A stretch of DNA of 64,000 nt from Seriola aureovittata (GCF_021018895.1 NC_079369.1:5114694-5178693); one strand, 5' to 3'; positions 38,088-50,537 are shown, numbered from the stretch's first letter. Numbers and translations are program-made. Notes: a model not told the origin generated them from the letters alone.

Positions 38088-39079
38088 GTAGGTGGAATGC
38101 ATTTTGTACATTGCCCTGCCATATACTTCCTGGAACACTATATCAATGACAGACAAAACAAGATAAAACCAGTCCGCACCGGATTGGAATAAAATGTAAG
38201 GCCAAGTCCAATATTTTCTCTCCTTTTATCTCTTTTTTGGTCTCCACCCACTTTGAGAAATAATATCTGGCTATTTTGCTGCTAAATGTTCCACTATATT
38301 AACCAGCTAGTTGCTAATGTTGTGTGCTTTTGAAGAGCATCTCTATTGGGGGTTTCTGTTTAGATTATATCTGAATTTATTGTTATGATGTAAGGTATGC
38401 AACGGGTTTCTCACTTGAAACTTTTTAACTTAAATAAAACACACTGTGTCTTTTAGCAAACTTTTCCATGTGGTGTTTGGATAGTTGACTAGTGGTGAAC
38501 TTAAAAGTTCATGTCATTTTAAACCGGTGAAAAGACACATCTCAAGCCCCATTTCCATGCACAGTTGAAAAACAAATGTATTTGCTATTGATGCGTTGAA
38601 GAAAATACTAACTTTTGAAAAAAAATTGAACATGAAACTGGCTCTCCTTGACATTACTAGGTGACATATTTTGCACATTTACTTTAGGTTTGCACTCTGA
38701 GCGTGGCCGGGTCACTGAAAGGGCCCACTGCGCACAGGGATAGCGGCCCAAAAGGTCACAGGGCCACCTGGGCCAGAGCCTCTGAAGTAAAATACCATTT
38801 TTTTGTTAGAAAAAGTCACATAGTTTAGTTGAGAGAAAGGATGTGTTTTTTGCTACTGATTCTGATCAGTGTTTTAGTATTGAATATCTGAAAACCAAAG
38901 TCAATCCAGTATTTCCTTTTGTTTATTTTTTTTCATTCATATTAGAGACCCCTGAGGCTACAGTAGTGTTTCATTAAGATACAGTAAGATTAGTATAGCA
39001 ATTTAAATTAGGATCAGTTCTGCTTTAAGAAAACAGAACCTGCACGTCAGGACGGGGAGAGAGAGATCGATAGCACTGT

Positions 39080-39600
39080 GTGCGGTGGAGTGGAGCAGAC
39101 TCCACGGTGGTTCTGTGAGAGCGTCATCTCCCTCACGTCTGCCTCCCCACCAAACTATGTCTGGAAAGCTCAGAGAAAAGAAGTTAAAATCCAGAAAAAT
39201 CCAATTGTTTCAAATAGCTTTGCATCTAGCAGCAGGACCTCTGCAGACAGGAGCAGAGCAGCTGAGCGGGTTCAGGACCACAGCTCCCAGTGAGTCCAGT
39301 TTTACAGACGTGATAGGCAGAAGTCAACAGGAATCTAGTCTCAAGTCTTAGAAGTGTAATGTAAAAGTTTAGTTTTCTGCTCTTCTTTCATCATAAATTC
39401 CAATGCACTGATTAAATAAATAAGTTTAATGTACTGATTGTTCTATTTCATGTACTGTTCTCCTCTGTTTGCTACATGATTCATATAAAGTGTTACATGG
39501 GCCATATGTGATAGAGTGTCTCCAGATGGGTTCTGTTGGGCCAGCCCCAAGATAAAAGTCCAGGGCCAATATTTATTCCCACCCCGTCCCTACGCCCTTC
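39080..39600 (+). repeat. Dispersed repeat family, copy 3
   Basis: It has 'ccagaaaaatccaattgttt', 'gggttcaggaccacagctcc' and 'ggaatctagtctcaagtctt', then 'gccatatgtgatagagtgtc' and 'cagatgggttctgttgggcc', the last two also in copy 1. The upstream segment 38690-38790 is GGGCC-rich like the downstream end near 39540 and may be the other end of the element. The short open frame in it (MSGKLREKKLKSRKIQ) may be a vestige of a transposon protein. Confidence 0.68.
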
Positions 39601-40076
39601 TTATTATCATCCTTAATAGATAAGGGAGTGATGACAATGCAGTACATGCTTTGTATTCCACTGATATGGCCATGTAGTGTTTTAAACAGACTGGATGACA
39701 TACAGCAGGTGATAGAATGCTCATTACAATCTCAAGATACATGAAACTTAATCTGGACTTGCCCTTCAAAGACTTAAGACTTGAATTAAACTTGAAAATA
39801 TTGACTTGACTCACAATCCCTCCATGACTCTTGAGCACAATCTAATTTTACATCAATCCAGAAGCCACTTTGGAAAAATATGATGCCACTGCACGCTGTC
39901 ATACATAAAGTATAACCTGTGTACGTTGACAGTTTTTACTAATTTCCTGCACCACCAAATAACTCTATGTGCTTGGTCAATTGCGGAAGATTTTCTGGTA
40001 TCTTCCATTCACTCCCACTTCCTCTCAATCCACAATCCACTGTCTGCATTCCAGCTTCTCTGTTTGCTGAGGGCAA

Positions 40077-40085
40077 ACACACACA

Positions 40086-40142
<57 letters not shown>

Positions 40143-40300
40143 TGTCATAATGCATTCCCCTGGCCCCTTATCCTAACCTTACCCATCACAAATAAATGCC
40201 TAACCCTACCCCTACGTGACCCCTACGTGACACAAGTCCTCATTGATTAGCCTGCATGCATTCAGGTCCCCACTCACATATAAGAATAAGAACACACACA
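40077..40300. repeat. (CA)n plus 'taaccctaccc' element
   Basis: A CA tract (40077-40140) is followed by 'atcctaaccttacccatcac', 'aaatgcctaaccctacccct' and 'caagtcctcattgattagcc'. This composite of CA repeat and degenerate CCTAACC-type blocks is common in fish genomes. It is not a telomere array. Confidence 0.6.
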
Positions 40301-43119
40301 TACACACCTATTGTTTTAGCGAGGTCTTGTATGAGAGGAACAGCAAATGAACAACATCAAGACGGTGCACTTGAAGTCATATGATCTCCCTGAGGACAAA
40401 GTTTTTTGTGAGCCTGGACCCACAGCTAAGAGCACTGATAATGTATCATAAACTCACAAAATGACATCATATAATTACATACAGCAGCTTTTTCATGTGG
40501 TGGTCATGTGTTTTGAGCAGTTCAATATCCATCCTGTTTGTGTAGTTCACATTTTAGAGAAGGAAGCACCTGTGTACTTGCTTGAACCTCGTTCCATGTG
40601 ATCTATATAGTCATTCTTTCTATAACTGTGACTCAGTCAGGATGCAGCGTTGTTTCAAAGAAATGAGCTCTTTGTCTTTGTTGGAATTAGACACTAGTCA
40701 TTCTATATCTTGCTTGACCTTTGCTTTGGTAGCAGTGTTGCGTATTTTTTCCATGATGATCACCGTGACTGCTGTCTGTGGATGAGGCCACACTGCTCAG
40801 TAATCAGTTGTAGTAATCCGTTTTGTTTTGGTTGTGTTTAAAAAGGAGGATGGAAGGAGGTCATCCAAGGTGAAAAACAAACTGACGTCTTAGAAAAGGA
40901 AAAATCCCAATTATCTAGTGATATTCATCTCCACTGGGTGTGTATGAGTTTAGTCTTTTCAAACTTTGACCTGAGGAATGTGAGGGGCCTCAGAAGTCCA
41001 GGCAGTTTGAGAGAGGAGGTGGTTTATGGTTACAGCCTTGCCAACGCAATCTCCTATACCAATTGGGTTGTCTAACCTCACATAATTCCCATCAAAGCTC
41101 CACCTACTAAGCCCCATGCCTTCAGTTACTGTCACTACTTCTGCCAGCCTTTCTATTCTAAGGCAGTCATATAAGCGGTTTACAGTGACAGATTAACCAC
41201 CAGTAAGTATTTGATTTCAACGATGAGCGTCACTGGCACATTTTATCACCTGTAGCCGGCTGACATTTTAATGATTCCAGCTGACTTTTAATTGTTTGTT
41301 TGAAATGACGATGATGAATGTATAAGGATCTTAGATATGCAAGAAATACTGAGGCTGAGCTTTTTTTGTCTCAGGCAAAAAGTCAGCATCCTCACCAATG
41401 GTCTATGTAGGAGACATGGAAATAAAGACACAGACACAAGGCTCTTGAATTGCAGCGCGGAGCTCGTTAGTGCTTGTATTATTGTGCAGTATTATAGATA
41501 AAAATTTGATGGAAATGTTATTTGCTCTAATATATTCTTGTTTGGATGCTTACTTTAGAAAGAAAAGAAAACAGGTTATGTTTAGGCTTTATTGTTTGGA
41601 TTTACAAAAAATATATTTCACTTTTACAAAAGAAAAACCGAGGATGAAGACAAACTGAGGAGTTTGGGAATGTGCAAACTGAGAGTAAATATCACCAGAT
41701 CAAATAAAGAGCAGGACAATAGTTCTTGGCGGCCTAAACCCTAATAAAGTATCATGCACAGTGGATGTTCCAGTCTAATTTTTCTAACATAACCTGTAAT
41801 CCCAAAACATAATTTAGTTAGTCATGCCCCTTAGATTTGGAAGTTACACCAGGTTAATATTGTGATAGTTGTGAGAGCTACTGTACATATCATTCACATA
41901 CTCAGCCTGTATTTAAGCAGACAGACAAGCTATTTAATTTTTTTTATTTTTTATTTCCTCTTAAGCAATGTTCATACGAGATACTAGCAATATCTTTCCT
42001 ATGACCAGCATTTGCACCGGAAATTCAGAGCTTGACAGATCAGCACTGTCTAGTTTCAGTTTCATAGCTTTTATTGGACAGTTGCAGGTTCAGGGAAGTT
42101 GTTTACTAAGGCAATTTTGGTTTTTGTCCCTTTTCCCATTTTGAATGATTTGTTAGTACTTTTTTGTTTGTTACTGTTAGAACAGCATGAAACAAATAAA
42201 CATGTTTTATAGACAGGAACATTAAACTTTTGTGACTCTGAAGCTGGCATGTGCAGACATTTTAGCTGTGGAGCCCTGATTTCTCTTTACTTCCCTAAAG
42301 TGTCAAGCCATAGTGTAATTTATAGACCAGTGTGTATCCTCAGCATGTGTGCATGTGTTTCACAAAAAAAAAGTACTTGTGCCGACAAGATGGTAATTCA
42401 AGGCAACTATCAATAAGCAGAATCTTTACAGACATCACGGGCCATTCAGGCTGATTACAGACTCCGAGGAGGCTTGAACCATAGGGTTGTTCCTGTTTTT
42501 CTTTTATCTCCATTCACTCTCTTTTGTCTTGCACCTCTTTTCCTCTCTCTCTTGCTGCCTGTTTTGTCTTGACTCTTTTCTCTATCCCACTATGTTTTCT
42601 CTTCCTGTCTCACTCTCATCCCTCTGTGAAGTGCGCCCTTCGTTTAACTGGATTCTTTCATTTCATAAACTAAGGGCCAAGACCCACTTGAACTTGGAAT
42701 TGAATTGAACTTGGAGACTTGAAAGAAATAGAATAATAAAAGTGGTAAAAATCTCAGCAGCAGAGGCCAAAATATCTCCACTTTTAGGCACTAATATGAC
42801 CTGGCACTTTCTGTAATGCAATCAATATCAATTTAGATCCTCCCTATCTACTAAATGTCTGCATCTTTCGATCTTCACAACCCAGTTAATAATGCAGGCT
42901 TTCTGTTTGAGGTCTCGAGCTCAAACTGAGATTATCTTGATGATGTCATCAGGGTTACAACTGTTTTGATAGGCTGAATAGCTTTGCTCAACGGCTAATA
43001 AACTGACTTCCTGTGTAAAACTTGGTGGAGGGGGGCGCAGAAACTGGCATCTAGCTTGTTAAAGGGAAATAAAAATGTGCATTGTGTTCTTTTTCTGTTT
43101 GTCCATAAATTACCTGCAG

Positions 43120-43189
43120 GACATTTCTGAGGGAGCTGGAGAATTGTACAGAGAAACCAGAGCTGGTGGGAACCTGCTTTCTGAAACGA
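43120..43189 (+). CDS. mcf2l2: mcf2l2 exon 17 (DH domain)
   Basis: The exon encodes (R)TFLRELENCTEKPELVG and TCFLKR. FLRELE-C-x-x-x-PELVG-CFL is a recognisable DH segment of the Dbl/Dbs subgroup. The donor is cga/gtgagt and the preceding intron is about 5 kb. Confidence 0.95.
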
Positions 43190-43192
43190 GTG

Positions 43193-43402
43193 AGTAGTAC
43201 AGTTCCCCAAGTACTGCACTTAAGTACAATTTTTCAGGTCCTTATATTTTACATGATTATTCACATTTTTTGGTTTCCTCTATAATGAATACTTTTTAAA
43301 CTACTTTCAGTAGTTATTGTTCTTTTACTTTAGTATATCTGAGTACTTTTATAGTGTAATATCATTTCTTTTTCTCAAGTAAAGATCTGAATCCTTCTGA
43401 CT
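43193..43402 (+). repeat. Fish 'ccaagtactgcacttaagtac' interspersed repeat
   Basis: 'ccaagtactgcacttaagta', 'tctgagtacttttatagtgt' and 'tctcaagtaaagatctgaat' resemble the same repeat family as 29805-30090. It begins only a few bases after the exon 17 donor. Confidence 0.5.
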
Positions 43403-43897
43403 AAAGGAGCAAGTTAATGAATGAGTCTGAGCATTTGTGTATATGTGTATACAGTGGTATACTACATGGATAGCAAACTCACTAATCATTTTATCAGCTC
43501 AGCCATAGAGATAAAGATGTACAGTATCTATTGACACTTTCATAGAGGTGCTGATTTAAATATTATTATTGAGGCTATACTTTGCAGTGGTGTTGAACTG
43601 GACTGCATCACAGTAGGAGATCTTTCAAATAATTTGCCTAACCTGTTTACAAATGTGGCGGGGGAACGTTACCATAAAAATGCAAATGTATAATTGTAGG
43701 AAACTGGGTCAGTATACACTCTGTTGTCTATTGTCTCATGATAATGGACTCCCTTAATAAGTAGACGAGGTCTACCAGTTAGTGATGTGCAGAATTGATA
43801 AAACTTGATATTCCAGCAACAGCTGAAACCGACCAGAAACAGACAAGAGATGATTTAAGGGCCTCTCCTCATTCAGATATTGTCTTTGTGTTGACAG

Positions 43898-43990
43898 AAA
43901 GAAGAGCTTCAGGTGTATGAGAAGTACTGTCAGAATAAACCCCGCTCTGAAGTCCTCTGGAGACAGTGTGGAGACAGCCTCTTCTTTCAG
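43898..43990 (+). CDS. mcf2l2: mcf2l2 exon 18 (DH domain)
   Basis: This 31-codon phase-0 exon encodes KEELQVYEKYCQNKPRSEV and WRQCGDSLFFQ. The YEKYCQNKPRSE block is almost invariant in MCF2 and MCF2L relatives. A (CA)n tract starts 3 bases inside the intron, directly after cag/gta. Confidence 0.96.

Positions 43991-43993
<3 letters not shown>

Positions 43994-44033
<40 letters not shown>
43994..44033. repeat. (CA)n at the exon 18 donor
   Basis: The tract of about 20 CA units begins directly after the gta of the splice donor. Confidence 0.97.
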
Positions 44034-44034
<1 letters not shown>

Positions 44035-44352
44035 ACCAACAACACAACAACCCCATATAGCAACTAACTAACGTAACTGTCTGAACTTGTGACCCCTGTA
44101 CGATTTGGTTTGTCAAATATCTTGTTAGGGATGGAGGTCATGAGTAAGTTCAGCCATGAAGATCTTATGGTGCTGTAGAAATTCAGTCTGTGCTCTGTTA
44201 CTTCCCATATCAGGAAAACATTGCCCAACCTGATGGTAAAATTTTAATCTTTTGACGGCAACATCTTGAAAATGCTGCTATCCAATTTTGTGACTAAGTT
44301 GAAGAAGAAGTGTCCCTTCCTGATGGAGAACGTTTGGTGTTTCTGACAACAG

Positions 44353-44445
44353 GAATGCCAGAAGAAACTGGACCACAAGCTCTCCCTGGATGCGTACCTG
44401 CTGAAGCCTGTCCAGAGGATCACCAAATACCAACTCATGCTCAAG
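44353..44445 (+). CDS. mcf2l2: mcf2l2 exon 19 (DH domain, conserved region 3)
   Basis: This 31-codon phase-0 exon encodes ECQKKLDHKLSLDAY and LLKPVQRITKYQLMLK. The LKPVQRITKYQLLLK-type helix is the main Rho-contacting helix of DH domains, and all its key residues are present, so the domain looks competent. The donor aag/gtaact is followed by (CTAC)n and then (CA)n. Confidence 0.97.
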
Positions 44446-44449
44446 GTAA

Positions 44450-44502
44450 CTACCTACCTACCTACCTACACACACACACAAACACACACACACACACACA
44501 CA
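44450..44502. repeat. (CTAC)n(CA)n at the exon 19 donor
   Basis: Five to six CTAC units followed by about 17 CA units, starting 4 bases into the intron. Confidence 0.95.
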
Positions 44503-46231
44503 TTAAAATGCTCTCAGCTCTATGACAGTGTATACTGTTATGACATGAACTCTGAAGGCTGCTTGCTTGCTTTGGCTGAGCTTGTTTAATCTACAAGATC
44601 CCATTAAAAATTATCCAAATTTTGTTTGACTAAAATGTCAGTACATTAATAACAGCATTGTTTTGTGTAATTATCTGTCTAATTAGTTCGGTCTGCTCCA
44701 CGTAATCCCCCACAGATTGACAAGAAACTCTCTGAGTCTGGAGTCGCAATGAGGCTTTATAGTCTTTTACCATGGAAACCAGAGTAATCAACATTTGAAG
44801 ATCCTATCTGTAACAAATCTGCAGATGTCAGCTCAAAGTTATAACATAATGAGAATATATGTCCTTCAACTCACATCGTGTGTTCCAGAATAAACACATT
44901 TTGAATACATTATTATTATTAAGCAGATTTTGCACAGCCTGATAACACATCCATATCAATGACATTATAAACTGCCCTTTATCCTATGGAAAATCATCTT
45001 ATAGAATATACCTTTACACCATAGCATATTAATTAAAAAGAGGAAATAACAGAATTCATGCTGTATTCACTCTTATAATCACAAAACAACTGTGCTACAT
45101 GTCGCTGTAATGTAATAGTTAATGTATACTATTAGCTGAAGATCCCAGAAGTAAGATCTCCTGTTGTGAATTCACCAAAACTGATTTGCTTGATCATAAG
45201 TATCAGTCCTGTGGAAGCCCCCCCCTACGCCCTGCAGCAAATCCGATAAAACCAAGTTTGATGGAGGCTCTGCATGTCCCGACTCACTGTTTCCCCTAAT
45301 CAAACTTTGATGATCTCACCTGCAGATTCCTCCTGGTGGGTGAGCTGAGGATCTACAGTAGGACTTTGTTCTGGCTCTCACAGTTTGCTCTTATTGGTGG
45401 TTTACTCACCCAGTGCTCTGATTTTTCATGCCACTCCATCTTAATAAACAGATGTCCCAGGACAAGACAGGACAAGAGAAAAATAAATAAATAGATTAAA
45501 AAAAATATATAAAAAAAGAAAAAAAAGAAAGACATTGAAAAACTCAACTATAATGCTATGACATAAACTTTATGGTGTTACGTCTCAGCGTAACATCGTC
45601 TGGTTCTTCTGAAGTGGGGGCCCTATTTATTTAGAGCAGCTGCTGAGTGAACATCACTTTGACACTACAAAGTCAAAATAATTTCAAAATTGAATTTCTT
45701 GCTTTTTGCAAAACACTTGAGGATACAACTTCCCTGTCACTAATACTCAGTAAATCATTTAAAGTTTGTGCAACTTAGAAACTTGTTAAATTCTGTCATG
45801 TGTAGGATGACGGGCTGAATTCAGTCGTACTCATGGTTAACAATCATGACTTAATTTAACATGTATTAAAAACACACAGCCAGTTTCCATCATGAATGGG
45901 TCCTTCAAAATAAGAGTCTCTGGGAAATTTGAATTCTCAAACAGTGCATGCTGGGAACTCTCTGAATATGCTAGTTTTGTTTATTTAAAAACCATCAGCA
46001 GTTCATTCAATCATTTTCAAATCAAAAGTCCTCAAGTTAGAACAATGTGTTCATAAGTTCTTAAGTGGCCTCTAAATTAAATTAAAATTAACAAAAAAGG
46101 AAAGGTTAGTTTATTCCACTAAATTCCTGTATGGTGTTTCACAGTGTAGAGAAGCTGTTGCCTGGACAACAGCCCCACATCCTCAACCTGATAACTCTGT
46201 TATCAGTGTTAATGATTAACTTCCTTCCCCT
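44503..46231. other. mcf2l2 intron 19, central part
   Basis: Unassigned AT-rich DNA between the CA repeat at the donor and the TTCTC repeat at the acceptor. Confidence 0.75.
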
Positions 46232-46287
46232 TTCTTCTCTTCTCTTCTCTTCTCTTCTCTTCTCTTCTCTTCTCTTCTCTTCTCTTC
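46232..46287. repeat. (TTCTC)n upstream of exon 20
   Basis: About 11 TTCTC units end 18 bases before the exon 20 acceptor and so extend its polypyrimidine tract. Confidence 0.96.
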
Positions 46288-46305
46288 CACCTTTCTGTCT
46301 TCCAG

Positions 46306-46428
46306 GAGATGCTAAAATGCAGTAAGAGCGAGGGGGTGGCTGAGCTAGAGGAGGCTTTAGCTACAATGCTGGACATCATCAAGTCTGTCAATGACTCCAT
46401 GCATCAAATAGCCATCACTGGCTTTGAG
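46306..46428 (+). CDS. mcf2l2: mcf2l2 exon 20 (DH domain end)
   Basis: This 41-codon phase-0 exon encodes EMLKCSKSEGVAELEEALAT and then IIKSVNDSMHQIAITGFE, the last DH helix leading to the PH domain. Its acceptor follows a (TTCTC)n pentanucleotide repeat. The donor is gag/gtcagt. Confidence 0.96.
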
Positions 46429-47371
46429 GTCAGTATGTAGAATTACTGTATATCATCATCATCATCATCACCACCATCATTTACAATGTGAAAACACAGA
46501 AGCCAAGTACTAGGGGCAAAAAAAGGGAAAATATTACTACATCTGTTAATACTGTGTCATCACAGAGCCTTAGAGGGACAGAAATAAAGAAGAAATACGT
46601 TAACATGAAGCAAGATGTCAAGAAACGTCTTACCATAGCTGTTCCCAATACATGGCAGGTGATGATATCAATGTAGCAGTCGAAGATGAATGAGAGAATT
46701 CATTCCCTTCCAGGTAATTTAAAAATAAGAAATCACCTGGTTTAGATAGACAGTTCGTCTGACTGTGTGTTCATGTTCATGGATGGTTTGTTGTTGTGTA
46801 ACGTTAACCTCATGACAATCTCAGTGTTGCGCTTGAAAGCTGTCAGTAGCTTGATACATGGGATGGTATTGGCGTCCTGTGGTTTAATGCAGTGTTCTTC
46901 CTTGCTTCATGAACTGAATAGTGAAATTTCTATTCATCAGCAGTGGTTATTAAGTGAATATGAACAGCAGAAAATCACCTTGAATAAAGCTACTACTATA
47001 GCTACGGTACAGGTTGTGCAAGAGTGCGTGGCAATGCAAAGACTGCTGGAATAAATACTGCATAATAAGTTTCTCTATTTGAAAAGATGGTTAAATCTGC
47101 AGTTCAGTTTGTACAGTAAAACATTTACAGACACAACTGTTTACAAGTTGAGGCATTATATTGTCATAAAAAATATCTGCAAAATATTTAGCTTTTTTCT
47201 TCTTTTATGAATAACAGATTTTCATTTATTCCCCCTCAACCCAGGTAGATCTGCTTATAGCTACAGAACTGAATGAGATGGCGCTTCCATCGCCTCCTCC
47301 AGATGGAAAGTGCTATGACTCTAATGAGTGGTGCTGTAGAAGTCTGACTGTGTTTGTCTTGATGTTCACAG
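46429..47371. other. mcf2l2 intron 20
   Basis: A short (ATC)n run at 46455-46480. Nothing else was recognised. Confidence 0.8.
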
Positions 47372-47452
47372 GGAAACCTGAGTGAACTGGGGAAGCTGCT
47401 GATGCAGGGATCCTTTAATGTGTGGACTGACCACAAGAAAGGCCACAGCAAG
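47372..47452 (+). CDS. mcf2l2: mcf2l2 exon 21 (PH domain start)
   Basis: This 27-codon phase-0 exon encodes GNLSELGKLLMQGSFNVWTD and HKKGHSK, the first PH strands in which LLMQGSF-VW-DHKKGH is characteristic of Dbs-type GEFs. The acceptor is gttcacag and the donor aag/gtacaa. Confidence 0.96.
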
Positions 47453-48290
47453 GTACAACAACACATTCCACTAGATAACAGAATCAGAAAACGCTTTCTA
47501 GATTTTCCAGCCGTAGACTCGGCCACTTCTCGTTGCTGTAGCCTACACCGTCTCTACACTGCTACGGTTGCTCGCCTCTTCAGTTTTGGCAAACCAATCA
47601 TTTGCTTGCTGATAAAACACAATGTGCTAGCGTGGGAAATTTGTCACTGACACCAGATTTAAAACTCCAGTATACTTTGAAATACAGAGAGATTTACCTA
47701 ATCAGTACTGTACTCTTACTATAACGGCCATTCATTTAGGTGTAAAAGTCCAGCACTCCGGCTTTAAACACAGCATCAGGGTTGTGAATTTGTGATTCAT
47801 CATAAATGGATTTAAAATGCATACAAAATCATCCGTATAGTTTTACATTTCTTTTTACACATTTATCAAAGAAAGAACATGAACAAAGAAAACCCACTAA
47901 TGAGAGCAATGATACATTTTCTTAGGTGTGTCTGCACAAAACTGGACAAAGTTGCTGCAAATGGAGCTTAAGATTGCAGGAGTAGTAATTACTGATGATG
48001 AAAGGGCAGAGAGTGTTATAAAACATTTATCCTCTTCAATAAGGGAAAAGATGCAAGGAAGGGGAGCACAGAGCAGGAAGCAAGAGGGTTCATGAGGAAT
48101 ATGGCATTAATGGAGAAACACAGTCGTTAACAACACCAGCACTATGTGACACATAATCTATCTCAGTTCTTTACAGTTAGAATACCGAGCTTCCACACTT
48201 ACACTTATTTCAAAATGAATATAATAGTTGAACTGATGAGTGACTGCTGGACCAGCAATCAGACATAATGACTGACTGACCTGATTTCAG
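47453..48290. other. mcf2l2 intron 21
   Basis: Nothing recognised. Confidence 0.8.
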
Positions 48291-48431
48291 GTGAAGGACC
48301 TGGCTCGATTTAAGCCCATGCAGAGGCACCTCTTCCTGTATGACAAGATGCTGCTGTTTTGCAAGAAGCGAGAGGAGACCACAGATGGACACGAGAAGAC
48401 CCCGTCCTACAGCTTCAAACACTCACTCAAG
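48291..48431 (+). CDS. mcf2l2: mcf2l2 exon 22 (PH domain)
   Basis: This 47-codon phase-0 exon encodes VKDLARFKPMQRHLFLYDK and then LLFCKKREETTDGHEK, with PSYSFKHSLK at the end. RFKPMQRHLFLY-K-LLFCKKRE is the PH core of this subgroup and is intact. The donor is aag/gttaga. Confidence 0.96.
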
Positions 48432-50036
48432 GTTAGATTTGCATGACTCCCGGGTGTGCGATAAACACCCCCTGTAATTTGAAGATCTATAAAAGCAACA
48501 ACTAAAGAACAATTTCTCTTACAGCTGCAAATGTTCAAACATGGCCAAAATGTCGAGAAAAAGGCTGAACTAATCTGTTAATGAAAGGATTCCTGTGGAG
48601 TCATTGACTTCCTGTAGTGCTGTGGAGCTCTTTTTCTATGATTGGAGCCCTGTACTGTTAACTTGTGCATGCATATGAGGACACACACACGAGTGAACTG
48701 ACACACATTCCTGCCAGTGGTTTCACGGTATTCGACTGCAGTATTTATAGGTGGCAGCAACACAAATTAATATTGAAGATTAATGATAAAATAACTTTAA
48801 TTACTGTATTTAATTTGAAAGCGGTTATTTGAAGTGATACATTCATAGAGAACTAACATTTGACTTACAGGTTTCTTCAGCACTATGGAGCATTTTAGTG
48901 TCTTTTAGATCATTGTTTTGGTTTTATTTGCTCTTCCTCGTTTTCCAGCAGCAGGACGCAGCTGTTTTCACAGAAAATGTTCCGATAAACCAACTTTACA
49001 CTACCTGCCCAGCACCAAGTCAAACATTTAGCAGCCGAAGATAGTTCTTTTCTCTCAGATGGACAGAAACAGGACTCCAAATGCGTACTAATGTTGCAAT
49101 TATCCGCTGAAATTCATGAACAGAGATGAAATGATGCAGTAATGAAACTGCTGGATGACTGGCGAAGGTCTTTTTCACATACTTACCAGCCATTGGAATT
49201 GGCTGATTCTGTTTGTGCCTCCTGCGACAAATGTTTTTTTTATCTGAAACCATGTTCAGGCCATTCATGTTTGTCATTGGTGATATATTCCAGCTCTGAC
49301 CCTCTTGACTCTGAGAAGAGCCAGAGCAGCTCAATAAAATGCAGCACCCTGTGTTTGAGAGCGAAGTGGTTGTAATGACTAAGACTCAGGTATAAGATAT
49401 GAACTTTTCACACTGTCCAAGTGTTGATCTATAAAGGCTTCACACTTACAGTGTTTGATGAAAGCTTATTTTACGTGTTTAAATGTCATTCAACATGCAA
49501 CAAAGACTACATGACACACTGTTCTCCTCCAAAATCACCTCAGTACCGTGACCAAAAGTCACAACTGATCAGGCTGAATTACCAACCGGGCAAAGTGGGC
49601 ACCTTCCCTATTGCCCCGGATGCGCAGGAGGCTCAAGAGCCCCAGTTTCATGTGGCATCTTGTATGGATATGGTCAGTCCTTCACCCAGTTTTTCACTTT
49701 GACTTCCCTACCCTGTGAGTGACATTCAGACAGGATGTGCATACTTCTGGTGAAGATGTAAATCTTAAAAAAGCAATAGTTTGACTTTTTTTTAGAGCAA
49801 ACCTTTAAGTTTCAAAAGTTCAAAGTTTTTTTTTTCCTGGGTCTCTCAAACGTGTTAATCTGGAAATGTCAAGTTAACTGAAGTTTTCAGGTCATTTTAG
49901 GTTATGTGGATTTCCTCAACTTTCAATAATTGCTTATGTCAATGATTTTACATATTCTAAACAATAAAGGTTAGTCTTAGATGCTGCCTCATTTACTTCT
50001 GCGTCTCACAGTGTCTCTGTCCTGCTGTCTGTCCAG
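48432..50036. other. mcf2l2 intron 22
   Basis: Contains the small interspersed repeat at 48650-48765. Nothing else was recognised. Confidence 0.75.
48650..48765 (+). repeat. Interspersed repeat shared with 56275-56405
   Basis: It shares 'gtgcatgcatat', 'ttcctgccagtggtttcac', 'ttcgactgcag' and 'taggtggcagcaa' with the region near 56290-56370. This is probably one end of a small fish transposable element. Confidence 0.55.
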
Positions 50037-50129
50037 ATGAGCGCCGTGGGCATCACAGAAAACGTCAAAGGAGACAGCAAGAAGTTTGAGGTGTGGTACA
50101 ACGGCAGGGAGGAGGTTTACATCATCCAG
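50037..50129 (+). CDS. mcf2l2: mcf2l2 exon 23 (PH domain)
   Basis: This 31-codon phase-0 exon encodes MSAVGITENVKGDSKKFEVW and YNGREEVYIIQ, the later PH strands. GITENVKGD-KKFE-WYN-REEVYI-Q is the family signature. The acceptor is ctgtccag and the donor cag/gtatgt. The ATG at 50037 is an internal Met, not a start. Confidence 0.96.
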
Positions 50130-50497
50130 GTATGTTGATGCCACTGGAATGAGACAAACCTTTTTTTTTTTTTTTCCTGGATTCTGTGGATGCTTACATC
50201 ATGAATTCATGATTTCTCCTCCCTGATCACACCTATAGTGATACGTGATGGTAAATTAACACAAAAATGTTTAAGTGTAATTTTTAGTGTTATGATATCT
50301 GGATTGAAAAGATCCAGTTAATATTTCATTTTGTCATAGATGCTTGTTGGGAGGCATCCTGAGCTCTTTTCCACAGTTCTCCTCTCGGGGACAGTGTTGC
50401 ACCATACAGCTTCCCCACTGAGCAGTTTCTCACACACAGAAACAGCATTACTGTAAGAATGCTTTTGTTGTATATGTTGCTTGATTTGTGTTTGTAC

Positions 50498-50523
50498 GTG
50501 TGTGTGTGTGTGTGTGTGTGTGT
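50498..50523. repeat. (GT)n upstream of exon 24
   Basis: Thirteen GT units end 14 bases before the exon 24 acceptor. Confidence 0.96.
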
Positions 50524-50537
50524 TTATTCTTCCCAAG

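Larger units (their letters stand above)
38088..43119. other. mcf2l2 intron 16
   Basis: It contains dispersed repeat copy 3 and the CA/CCTAACC element. Nothing else was recognised. Confidence 0.7.

Noticed and set aside
40077..40300. Possible telomeric or CRISPR-like array
   Set aside because: The CCTAACC-like blocks are irregular and accompany a common fish CA-repeat element; there is no spacer structure.
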